Assembly: GCA_020636275.1 (NCBI GenBank)
Contig: JACJYD010000001.1
Span: 1,674,001 to 1,738,000, forward strand
Length of the DNA: 64,000 bases
DNA from: Lewinellaceae bacterium
Lineage (GTDB): Bacteria; Bacteroidota; Bacteroidia; Chitinophagales; Saprospiraceae
Direction of reading: 5' to 3'
Shown here: positions 52,197-59,615 of the stretch, in pieces
Layout of the letters: every line of letters begins with the position of its first letter
How positions within the stretch are numbered: the stretch's first letter is position 1
Position numbers and translations under genes: made by a program
Notes under the pieces: model-generated
The model's input: the letters and a program-made list of their open reading frames with translations, nothing else
Databases searched by the model: none
Told to the model about the DNA's origin: nothing

Positions 52197-52253
52197 CGTC
52201 ACTAGGCAAAAAGGGAATTTCTTTTTGCTTTTTCCATTACCAAAAAGTAACTA

Positions 52254-52832
52254 ATGAAGCGCACAATATGGTTGATCCTGGGCTTTTTGATTCTTGGGGC
52301 CCAGGAGGGATTTAGTCAAGATCTGGGAGAAACCGGAAAATTAGATGGGATCGTTCAACATATCAACCAACTGGAAACAAGCAAAGACCAATGGGTCGAC
52401 TCCTTGACCCGGGTCGCTATGGACACTTCACAATCCGGCGAGATCCGCCGGGCCGCTTTTCTGAACCTGGGGAAAGTGAGATCGGAAAAGGCCCTGAAAT
52501 TTCTGGTCGACCAGTATAATACCCGGATCTATTTTGCCGAAGGAGAGGGCTTGGGTGACGACTACCCTGCCGTTTTGAGCATTTACGAAAATCAGTTGGG
52601 AGATTTCGCCCTGATCGAGCAGGTTTTTCAATCCTTGCGGTCCGGAGAAAAGACCGATATGGACATTGCCCTTTTGGCGATGATCGCTACCAGCGTGGTA
52701 GAGAATAATCCGAATTTGGATAAAGGAATCGTGCAGCGATTGGCAAAAAACCGGCGAAAGGCCATTGGATACCGAAACATCAGTGCAACGGAACAGAGAA
52801 ATCTCAATCGGTTTATTGGGTTTTTTTATTGA
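52254..52832 (+). CDS. Secreted protein with possible HEAT-like helices, unknown
   Basis: Exported protein of 192 residues; signal peptide MKRTIWLILGFLILGAQEGFSQ. The mature part is all-helical in appearance (SGEIRRAAFLNLGKVRSEKA, ALKFLVDQYN) and resembles one or two HEAT/armadillo-type repeats. I do not recognise a family. Base composition is lower in G+C than the genes to the left, as is the case for the next several genes. Confidence 0.65.
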   Translation: MKRTIWLILGFLILGAQEGFSQDLGETGKLDGIVQHINQLETSKDQWVDSLTRVAMDTSQSGEIRRAAFLNLGKVRSEKALKFLVDQYNTRIYFAEGEGLGDDYPAVLSIYENQLGDFALIEQVFQSLRSGEKTDMDIALLAMIATSVVENNPNLDKGIVQRLAKNRRKAIGYRNISATEQRNLNRFIGFFY

Positions 52833-52918
52833 TTATAAAAACCCCTGGGTTCCTTTTGCATTCCATTCGTTAGCAATGTATTTTTAGGAAATGCTTCTAT
52901 CACCAACCCTAAGGAATT

Positions 52919-54055
52919 ATGATAATCCGGAATCCAGGAACAGCAGCATTCCTTCTTTTTTCTTTTATTGGAAAAGGCACTGCCGCCAATCCTCCCTGCA
53001 TCCTGACATGCCCCAATAACATCATTGTAGAAAATGATCCCGGAGTTTGCGGGGCCTTTGTCGACTACACCATTGAATTGGGTGATTGCAGTTCTTACAC
53101 CCTGAATCCAAATCTTCCTTCCGGGAGCCTGTTTCCCCTTGGGACGACGATCCTTTCAGCCACATCAAATGAAGGGACGAGTTGTTCCTTTTATGTTTTT
53201 GTCCATGATGCGGAAGTTCCAACCCCTGCTTGCAAAAATTGGTTGACCGTTGATCTTCATTATCCTTATTTTATCGAGACTGTTTATGCGCATCAACTGG
53301 ATGATGGTTCATTCGACAACTGTGGGGCGGTTCATTTTAGTTTCTCCTCCGATGTGACCGATACCAGCCGGACTTACACCTGTGAATGCGATGATTTTGG
53401 CCAAAATGATGAGAACCTTTGGGTTACAGATGCCTTTGGCAATCAGAGCCATTGCGAAACTTTCGTCATTGTGCAAAACAACGATCAAGGGTGTGATCCT
53501 TGGGGTGCTTCAATACAAGGCCTTATTGCAACGGAAGAAGGAGATGAACTAGAAGGTGTGAAAGTAACGATAGAAGTTTATGGGGAGCCATTGAGTTCCC
53601 TGTTTACCTCTGCAAATGGCATTTTTTATTTTTCCTGTATGAACCAGGGCTATGATTATACCCTCCTCCCCCTATTGGACACCATGCCCTCTAATGGCGT
53701 CACGACTCTGGACCTTCTGCTGATCACCCGCCACATCCTGGGCCTGCAATTGCTGGACAGTCCTTACAAAATGATCGCTGCGGACGCGGACCGGTCGGGC
53801 AGTATCACCACCCTCGATATGCTGGCTATCCTGAAGGTGATCCTGGGCGTGGAACCAGGTTTCCCAAACAACACCTCCTGGCGCTTCGTCGACAAGGACT
53901 ATGTGTTTCCGGATCCCATGGATCCGTTCAGCGAGCCTTTTCCCGAATTTATTCATTACGACCTTTTTTATTGGGAAGATCTGGAAGCAGACTTCGTAGC
54001 GGTGAAAGTAGGGGATGTGAATGGGAGTGCCGAGACCAAAGGCCCCTTCGAATAG
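52919..54055 (+). CDS. HYR-domain and dockerin-like secreted protein
   Basis: Protein of 378 residues with an N-terminal hydrophobic stretch (about 8-22) as a probable signal peptide. An HYR-type immunoglobulin-like domain follows (about 28-105: CPNNIIVENDPGVCGAFVDY). A second beta domain has paired cysteines (about 110-195), followed by a carboxypeptidase-regulatory-like unit (about 200-250). Two dockerin type I-like calcium loops come next (SNGVTTLDLLLITRHILGL and DADRSGSITTLDMLAILK), ending VKVGDVNGSA. Proteins like this in Saprospiria normally continue into a type IX sorting domain, which is missing here, so this may be a truncated member. Confidence 0.75.
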   Translation: MIIRNPGTAAFLLFSFIGKGTAANPPCILTCPNNIIVENDPGVCGAFVDYTIELGDCSSYTLNPNLPSGSLFPLGTTILSATSNEGTSCSFYVFVHDAEVPTPACKNWLTVDLHYPYFIETVYAHQLDDGSFDNCGAVHFSFSSDVTDTSRTYTCECDDFGQNDENLWVTDAFGNQSHCETFVIVQNNDQGCDPWGASIQGLIATEEGDELEGVKVTIEVYGEPLSSLFTSANGIFYFSCMNQGYDYTLLPLLDTMPSNGVTTLDLLLITRHILGLQLLDSPYKMIAADADRSGSITTLDMLAILKVILGVEPGFPNNTSWRFVDKDYVFPDPMDPFSEPFPEFIHYDLFYWEDLEADFVAVKVGDVNGSAETKGPFE

Positions 54056-54712
54056 CGATGAGGCTTTTTTGATACACTCTTAACAAAAATCCACTTTCCA
54101 ATTATTCGAAATGACCTGTGTTCAATTTTATTGGAGAGCTCAATCTCAAAAAGTGATATATATCAATAGAGGACACTGATTTTAATCATTAGAAATTTGA
54201 GGTCAAATGTTAAAAATTCGAGCACATTTCCAGGAGCATTCACAGCCTGGGAAATGAATTAAAACTACCCCCCCAATATGAGTTCTTTTTCTGAGGTAAA
54301 TCAGGATACAGGACCGAATCGAGTTTATTCCCCTCCGGCAGGACCAGCCTTGGTCCGAAGTTCTATTTTGAAAAAAGTCCTTAAAGCACCTTCCCGGGAT
54401 TGCTACGCTGCAATGCCTGGTCCCACCTTAAAAAGAAAGACCTGGGTACAGAAAGCGTCACCGGGGGATTACACTTCCCTACGGTTTTTGAGAGATGCCT
54501 TTCAGCTCCTGTCTGGCCCCCCCTATGGCATTACGGCCATAACGCATTAGGGACAAAATGGACCATCCCTCCGGGAACAGGGATATCCAAAACCTGGAAA
54601 TTTAGCAAGACACTTGTGATGTCCGCATTACAATATCGGGATGAATGAAGTTTCTGCAGAAGACTTGCGCTTTTGTAACAATAAAAATACGAAATTCCAA
54701 CCACCTAATACT
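54056..54712 (+). other. 657-base stretch with no confident gene
   Basis: AT-rich at first, then more mixed. ORFs of 90 and 82 codons (54278-54550 and 54400-54648) overlap in different frames. They have no signal peptide, no clear start context and a composition unlike the neighbours, so I do not call either. No tRNA, repeat or terminator structure was recognised. Confidence 0.4.
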
Positions 54713-55480
54713 ATGAGATCACAACAACTCCTATTTGCGCTGGCAATTTCATGTGTTTGTATGTCAGTTAGTTATGGCGTCCGATCCCAAGTGCTGATCT
54801 CTCTTCTTCTCGGAGATGAACTCAATTCTGGCCAATTGGGATACGGGCTGAACGGCGGCCTTAATTACTCTAGCCTGACAGGGACAGAAGAGGCAAAATT
54901 CCTCCGGAGTTTTTACATCGGAACCTATTTTGATATCCGGCTGAGGCAAAAATCCGATCTGTACCTGCATACGGGTGTCCGGTTAAAATCGGAGTTGGGC
55001 GCCCGCGGTATCGGAGTTTACCCAATGAATGAACCCTACCTGGACTCGGTATTAACAGGGGGGAGTGTCGAACGGACACTTAAATACATCCATATCCCGG
55101 CACTTGTCAGGTATAAGTTTCCAAATCATTTTTTTGTGGAGATCGGCCCCATGTTTGGCCTGCTTGTCAGGGCCAAAGATGAGTTTTTCAACCGTATGAA
55201 GAAGGATGACGACCTCTTGTTTCAAAATATAGTGACGGATCAATATAAGTGGTTGGATGCAGGGCTTGAGGCGGGAATCGGCTATCATCTGATGAAGGGA
55301 AAGGGGGTTTACCTCGGGGTTCGATATTACCAGGGCCTATTAGATGTCTTAAAGGATAACGCTTCATCTCCTTGCTTGAACCAATCCATTTACCTGTTCG
55401 CCAGCATACCTGTCGGAACATTGAGGGAAGCCCAGGCCAGGAGGGTCCAAAAGAAGAGCAAGAAGGATACGGGGCAGTAA
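54713..55480 (+). CDS. Outer-membrane beta-barrel protein (PorT-like fold)
   Basis: Protein of 255 residues with a signal peptide (MRSQQLLFALAISCVCMSVSYG). Alternating strands typical of an eight-stranded Bacteroidota OmpA/PorT-like barrel follow (YLHTGVRLKSELGARG, HFFVEIGPMFGLLVRAKD, KGVYLGVRYYQGLLD). The frame is open to 54641; the ATG at 54713 starts the signal peptide. The C-terminus is basic (RVQKKSKKDTGQ) instead of ending in an aromatic strand residue. Ligand or partner unknown. Confidence 0.75.
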   Translation: MRSQQLLFALAISCVCMSVSYGVRSQVLISLLLGDELNSGQLGYGLNGGLNYSSLTGTEEAKFLRSFYIGTYFDIRLRQKSDLYLHTGVRLKSELGARGIGVYPMNEPYLDSVLTGGSVERTLKYIHIPALVRYKFPNHFFVEIGPMFGLLVRAKDEFFNRMKKDDDLLFQNIVTDQYKWLDAGLEAGIGYHLMKGKGVYLGVRYYQGLLDVLKDNASSPCLNQSIYLFASIPVGTLREAQARRVQKKSKKDTGQ

Positions 55481-55563
55481 GCCACATCACCTTTTTGGAT
55501 CAAATCAAATTTGACCTTTAATAAAAACTATCAGCCATTAGTATTACACATTAATGAACCATT

Positions 55564-57099
55564 ATGAAAACCATGCACTTGAACCTAATTCTCGGATTAC
55601 TGATCGCAATCCTTACAGTCAGTTGCGGCCAGCCCCCACAAGGGGAAAAAGAAGTTACACCCTCCGCCACCTATAAGATGACCACACCCATGCCGGAAGG
55701 TGTTTTAGTACCTGCTCAATTAGACAGCCGTTTAGGGACATTGAATTTCTTCGACGGCTTCCCCGACGATGCCACCGTGGAGAAACTGTACGACAATCTG
55801 GATTTCCAGCGGGCTGTGCAGGCCTATTTACTGGGTATACCTGCCGTTAGCATGCGTGCCATGCGCAATGGATTACTCGAGTGGGGGCCTGCCAACAACA
55901 CGATCGTGACATGGGAAAACCTTATGGATTCCCGAGCCCTTGTGCTCACAGCCAACAGCAACAGTCCCTATACCTGTGTGTGGCTCGATTTGAACCAGGG
56001 GCCCGTTGTCCTTGAAATTCCCCCCAGGGTTTTGGGGATGATCAATGACTCCTGGTCCCTTTATGTGGTCGATCTGGGAATGGTCGGCCCCGACAAAGGA
56101 GCAGGTGGAAAGTATTTGATCCTGCCTCCCGGGTATGAGGGGGCGGTACCAGACGGATATTATGTCGTTCATGCGCCTACATTGGAGAGTTTGGTCTTTT
56201 ACCGTCATTTTGCCGTGGATGGCGACTTTCGACCCGCCATCGAGCTTTTGAAGAAAGATGGCCGGGCCTATTTGTTGTCCCAGGCTGATAACCCGCCAGC
56301 CAATAACTTCGTGAATGTTTCCGGGAAGGAATACAAGGGTATTGCACCATCCGATCAAAAGTTCTGGGAATATCTCAATGAAGTGGTCCAGGAAGAACCG
56401 ACCACATCCCTTGACCGGGTGAGCCTGGGCTACTTTGCATCGATAGGGATAGAAAAAGGGAAGACTTTTGCCCCCGATGCCCGCATGGAGAAAATACTGG
56501 CCGATGCGACTGTGGTAGGTGAGGCAACTGCGCGGGCCATTTCCTATAAGATCCGCAGGAAAGAAATTTTCTTTTCTGAGAACGGTTCGTGGCGGCCGTT
56601 CTTCGCAGCGGGGTACAAGTCTGAAAGCCAGCCGAATGTTCTGGACTTGGATGCCTTTATTGGGTGTTATTTTGTTGGAATGGGCATTAGCCCGGCCGAG
56701 GATGTAAAGATGATCGGTCAAGGTTCGCAATATGCCCTGGCTTATACGGATGGAATGGGTAAGCCCCTGGATGGAGGTAAAAACTACACGGTGCATTTGC
56801 CCCCGAACATTCCAGTGAAAGATTTCTGGTCCGTGATCTTGTATGATTACCAGACCCGGTCCATGCTTCAGACCGATCAGCAATTCCCAATGGCAACCAG
56901 CCAGAATCCGGAACTCCTGGTGAATCCGGATGGATCCATCGATGTGTATTTCGGGCCGAAGGCGCCTGAAGGCAAGGAGAACAACTGGATACAGACCCTA
57001 CCAGGCAAGGGCTGGTTCGTTCTTTTGAGACTTTACGGCCCGCTAGAACCCTGGTTTGAAAAGACCTGGCAACCCGGTGAGATTGAACCGATCCAATAA
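55564..57099 (+). CDS. DUF1254/DUF1214 lipoprotein, copy 1
   Basis: Lipoprotein of 511 residues (lipobox LTVSC). The N-terminal DUF1254 domain covers about 45-210 (YDNLDFQRAVQAYLLGIP, NSPYTCVWLDLNQGPVVLEIP). The C-terminal DUF1214 domain covers about 370-490 (NYTVHLPPNIPVKDFWSVILYD, WIQTLPGKGWFVLLRLYGPLE). Family function is unsettled. It is a tandem paralogue of the next gene, 19 bases downstream, with the same length and domain order. Confidence 0.88.
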   Translation: MKTMHLNLILGLLIAILTVSCGQPPQGEKEVTPSATYKMTTPMPEGVLVPAQLDSRLGTLNFFDGFPDDATVEKLYDNLDFQRAVQAYLLGIPAVSMRAMRNGLLEWGPANNTIVTWENLMDSRALVLTANSNSPYTCVWLDLNQGPVVLEIPPRVLGMINDSWSLYVVDLGMVGPDKGAGGKYLILPPGYEGAVPDGYYVVHAPTLESLVFYRHFAVDGDFRPAIELLKKDGRAYLLSQADNPPANNFVNVSGKEYKGIAPSDQKFWEYLNEVVQEEPTTSLDRVSLGYFASIGIEKGKTFAPDARMEKILADATVVGEATARAISYKIRRKEIFFSENGSWRPFFAAGYKSESQPNVLDLDAFIGCYFVGMGISPAEDVKMIGQGSQYALAYTDGMGKPLDGGKNYTVHLPPNIPVKDFWSVILYDYQTRSMLQTDQQFPMATSQNPELLVNPDGSIDVYFGPKAPEGKENNWIQTLPGKGWFVLLRLYGPLEPWFEKTWQPGEIEPIQ

Positions 57100-57118
57100 C
57101 TCCGACAATTGAAAGTAT

Positions 57119-58651
57119 ATGAAAACCATCCTGTTTTCACTGCCCCTTTTTGCAATCGCCATGATGGCAATCAGTTGCAACCGGGCCGAACAACAAGGGA
57201 AGGAACACACCTCTCCGGTTACTTATAAGATGACCACTGAGATTCCCGCATCGATCACCACCCCGGATGAGGTCGAAACCTCCCTGGGTACCCTCCGGTT
57301 TTTCGATGGTTTCCCCGACGAAGCTACTGTGCAGAAGGTCTATGACAATCTTGACTTACAGCGAGGCGTACAGGTGTTCCTGACCTCTATACCGGCAGCG
57401 TCGGCCTATGCCTTTCGCACCGGGATCCGGACTTTTGGACCCGATAACCAGACCGTGCTGATTACCGAGTCGCTGGTGGATTCTCACGGTCTGTTTCTTA
57501 CGGGAAATACAGAGACCATTTACAACATCACCTGGCTCGACACCAAGGATGGCCCGCTGGTCATCGAAGTGCCAGCCGGCGTGCTCGGTGTAATAGATGA
57601 CTTCTGGTTCCGTTTTGTGACCGACTTCGGCCCGCTGGGACCGGACAAGGGCAATGGGGGGAAATTTCTGCTGCTGCCGCCGGATTACACGGGTGATATT
57701 CCTGACGGTTATTTTGTACTGCACTCAAGGACCTACGGACATTGGTGTTTCTTTCGCGTCTTCATTGAAAGTGGCGATATGGGAACTGCGGCCGAATATG
57801 CAAAAAAGAATTACCGGGCCTATCCGCTGGAATTGGCTGCAGATCCGCCTGCGATGAACTTTCTAAACATTTCCGGAAAATACATTAATACGGTCCATTC
57901 TAACGACTTCTCCTTTTTCGAAGAGGTCAATCAAGTCATCCAGGAAGAACCGCTCGATGCCGTTGATTCCGAAGTCCGCGGCATGCTTGCCTCTATCGGC
58001 ATCCAGAAGGGAAAGCCTTTTGCGCCGGATGCCCGTATGAAAAACATACTTACCGATGCCGCTGCAATCGGTAACGCTACCGCGCGCGCCATAAACTTCA
58101 GCACGCGCGACAAGGAGGCATACTATTATCCGAACAGTGCATGGAAGGCGGTCTTTGAGGGCAACGATTATCAATTTTCACCGGGCGGGGTCCTTAGCCT
58201 GGATACGCGGACGTTGTACTATTACATGGCCACCGGCAGCAGCCCGTCATTTATGCAAAAGATGGTCTGCCAGCTGTCGCAATACATTTTCACCGAGCAT
58301 GACGCCACGGGCCAATACCTCGATGGCGGGAAGAGTTACCACTTGCACCTGCCTCCGAACATCCCGGCAAAAAGATTCTGGTCATTAGTCGTTTACGACC
58401 CGCAAACCCGCTCCTTTCTACAGACGGATAACCCATTTCCCAGCATCAGCAGCCTGAAAGAAGGTGTCGTCATTAACCCGGATTCCTCGGTAGATGTCTG
58501 GTTCGGCCCGGAACCGCCTCCCGGCAAGGAAGGCAACTGGATTCAGACTGTACCAGGCAAAGGGTGGTTCATTATGTTGCGGATATACGGTCCGCTTGAA
58601 CCATGGTTTGACAAGACGTGGAAGCCGGGGGAGATAGAAGAGGTTAAGTAA
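57119..58651 (+). CDS. DUF1254/DUF1214 lipoprotein, copy 2
   Basis: Lipoprotein of 510 residues (lipobox AISC), colinear with copy 1 over the full length. Shared segments include YKMTT near the N-terminus, RFFDGFPDEATVQKVYDNLD, GKPFAPDARMKNIL and the near-identical C-terminus LYGPLEPWF-type end. Divergence between the copies is substantial, so the duplication is not recent. Probably cotranscribed with copy 1. Ends at the bidirectional hairpin 58669-58703. Confidence 0.88.
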   Translation: MKTILFSLPLFAIAMMAISCNRAEQQGKEHTSPVTYKMTTEIPASITTPDEVETSLGTLRFFDGFPDEATVQKVYDNLDLQRGVQVFLTSIPAASAYAFRTGIRTFGPDNQTVLITESLVDSHGLFLTGNTETIYNITWLDTKDGPLVIEVPAGVLGVIDDFWFRFVTDFGPLGPDKGNGGKFLLLPPDYTGDIPDGYFVLHSRTYGHWCFFRVFIESGDMGTAAEYAKKNYRAYPLELAADPPAMNFLNISGKYINTVHSNDFSFFEEVNQVIQEEPLDAVDSEVRGMLASIGIQKGKPFAPDARMKNILTDAAAIGNATARAINFSTRDKEAYYYPNSAWKAVFEGNDYQFSPGGVLSLDTRTLYYYMATGSSPSFMQKMVCQLSQYIFTEHDATGQYLDGGKSYHLHLPPNIPAKRFWSLVVYDPQTRSFLQTDNPFPSISSLKEGVVINPDSSVDVWFGPEPPPGKEGNWIQTVPGKGWFIMLRIYGPLEPWFDKTWKPGEIEEVK

Positions 58652-58668
58652 GTAGGGAATTATAAAAC

Positions 58669-58703
58669 ACAAAAGCCCCGCAGTCAAACGACTACGGGGC
58701 TTT
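58669..58703. terminator. Bidirectional terminator between DUF1254 gene and tRNA-fMet
   Basis: AAAAGCCCCG and CGGGGCTTTT pair, with TAGT/ACTG-type extension toward the loop. It lies between convergent units. Confidence 0.85.
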
Positions 58704-58749
58704 TCTTTGTAGCGGAGGCAGGACTTGAACCTACGACCTTCGGGTTATG

Positions 58750-59425
58750 CGTACCAACTACAGCTTTCGCTGCTCCCTTGTTCCGCCGAAGCGTTAGCAA
58801 AGGCGAACAGGGATTTGTGGTCTGGACTTTCTCTTCACCCTTTTCCAAAATGGAAGGAGGGTGTTCGCCATTAAGTCTCTACACCTTTCCTGAAAATACA
58901 GGACTTGGCTCGGGATTACCATACCAAAGGCTTCCCCGAATTTGACGAATGATCATTCAGGCATTTCTGCCTGAACAGCCCATTGCAAGACTAGCTCCCA
59001 AGCGTTTCGAAAATCCGCTGATTTGGGTTTTCGCTGTCGCTTGTCGGTTTCGATCAGGTGTATTTCGGAACCATAACTTATGAACACTTCACAAGGGAAA
59101 ACATAGAAGATATCCAAATCTTCAATGTAAACAACCGCAAAATCAAAATCCGAACAATCGTATTTTGCCCGAAGCATTTGCCTGCGATTGGTTTTAGTTC
59201 GCCGCGTATCGACAACATAATTGTTTTTTCGCGAATCGAACCAAGCACTTTTCACCTGGATCTTAAGAAGAACACCATTAATGTCAAGCACTAGATCATA
59301 GGGAAGACGATCTCCGATTGGATTAAGAACTCCCCATCCTTGTTTTAAAGCAAAGAGGATTAATGCTTGCTCAGCAATGTCGCCTTTCAATTTTGTATCC
59401 ATAAGCCGCTAATTTTACAGTCTTG
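58750..59425 (-). mobile_element. Group I intron (IC3-like) in tRNA-fMet, 676 bases
   Basis: Inserted after U33, immediately 5' of the anticodon. The 5' exon ends in U and the intron ends in G, as group I splicing requires. A guide sequence GGCTT in the intron (near 59405-59409) can pair with exon GGGCT as P1, including the U-G splice-site pair. Core elements on the minus strand: P at 58943-58929 (AAATTCGGGGAAGCC), Q at 58920-58904 (GGTAATCCCGAGCCAAG), R at 58886-58868 (AGGTGTAGAGACTTAATGG), S at 58835-58819 (AAGAGAAAGTCCAGACC). R and S pair through GACTT/AAGTC as P7. The core closely resembles cyanobacterial tRNA introns. The endonuclease ORF fills the 5' half. Confidence 0.93.
58953..59402 (-). 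CDS. Intron-encoded PD-(D/E)XK homing endonuclease (I-Ssp6803I-like)
   Basis: Homing endonuclease of 149 residues; I-Ssp6803I, from the Synechocystis tRNA-fMet intron, is about 150. The catalytic set of that enzyme (Glu11, Asp36, Gln49, Lys51) is present at identical positions here: GDIAEQA (E11), RLPYDLVLD (D36), LKIQVKSAW (Q49, K51). Expected role: cutting intronless tRNA-fMet genes so that repair copies the intron in. The ATG at 59402 lies just after the P1 guide sequence, so the ORF begins almost at the 5' splice site. The stop overlaps a small hairpin (TTCAGGCA / TGCCTGAA). No frameshift; it looks functional. Confidence 0.92.
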   Translation of the reverse strand: MDTKLKGDIAEQALILFALKQGWGVLNPIGDRLPYDLVLDINGVLLKIQVKSAWFDSRKNNYVVDTRRTKTNRRQMLRAKYDCSDFDFAVVYIEDLDIFYVFPCEVFISYGSEIHLIETDKRQRKPKSADFRNAWELVLQWAVQAEMPE

Positions 59426-59496
59426 AGCCCGACGAGCTACCAACTGCTCCACTCCGCGATCTTATTTAACCAAAACACCGTTGTGCTTTGGGTGTG

Positions 59497-59504
59497 CAAA
59501 TCTA
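59497..59504 (-). promoter_or_regulatory. -7 element of tRNA-fMet
   Basis: Minus strand TAGATTTG (TAnnTTTG), 38 bases before the tRNA 5' end, with TTG about 21 bases further upstream (59526-59528). Confidence 0.5.
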
Positions 59505-59591
59505 TGGAGTCAACAACAATTTTCCAAGTATAGTTCCAAGAAATTTTTGATTTCTTTAAAATGGGGGTTCAATCCTTTCTCTCCAGTTGTT

Positions 59592-59599
59592 TAACTTTG
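59592..59599 (+). promoter_or_regulatory. -7 element of the DegT aminotransferase gene
   Basis: TAACTTTG matches TAnnTTTG, 16 bases before the ATG. Confidence 0.45.
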
Positions 59600-59615
59600 C
59601 AAAAACCACCAAGCA

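Larger units (their letters stand above)
58710..59458 (-). tRNA. Initiator tRNA-fMet(CAT) interrupted by a group I intron
   Basis: Two exons on the minus strand: 59458-59426 (33 bases, acceptor 5' strand CGCGGAG, D-arm, anticodon stem TCGGG and CT) and 58749-58710 (40 bases, CATAACCCGA, variable loop AGGTC, T-arm GTAGGTTCAAGTCCTGC, acceptor CTCCGCT and A73). Joined, they give a 73-base tRNA. It has initiator features: no Watson-Crick pair at 1-72 (C and U), three G-C pairs in the anticodon stem, and anticodon CAT. Either half alone looks like a tRNA fragment. CCA is not encoded. A -7 element CAAATCTA (TAGATTTG on the minus strand) lies at 59497-59504. Confidence 0.95.

Noticed and set aside
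54278..54648. Two overlapping ORFs of 90 and 82 codons
   Set aside because: No start context, no signal sequence, atypical composition and mutual overlap. Not enough to call a gene.
58710..58750. A lone tRNA 3' half, first read as an attachment-site remnant of a mobile element
   Set aside because: The missing 5' half lies at 59426-59458 in the right orientation, and the sequence between has a group I core. A split tRNA with an intron explains both halves better than an att site.
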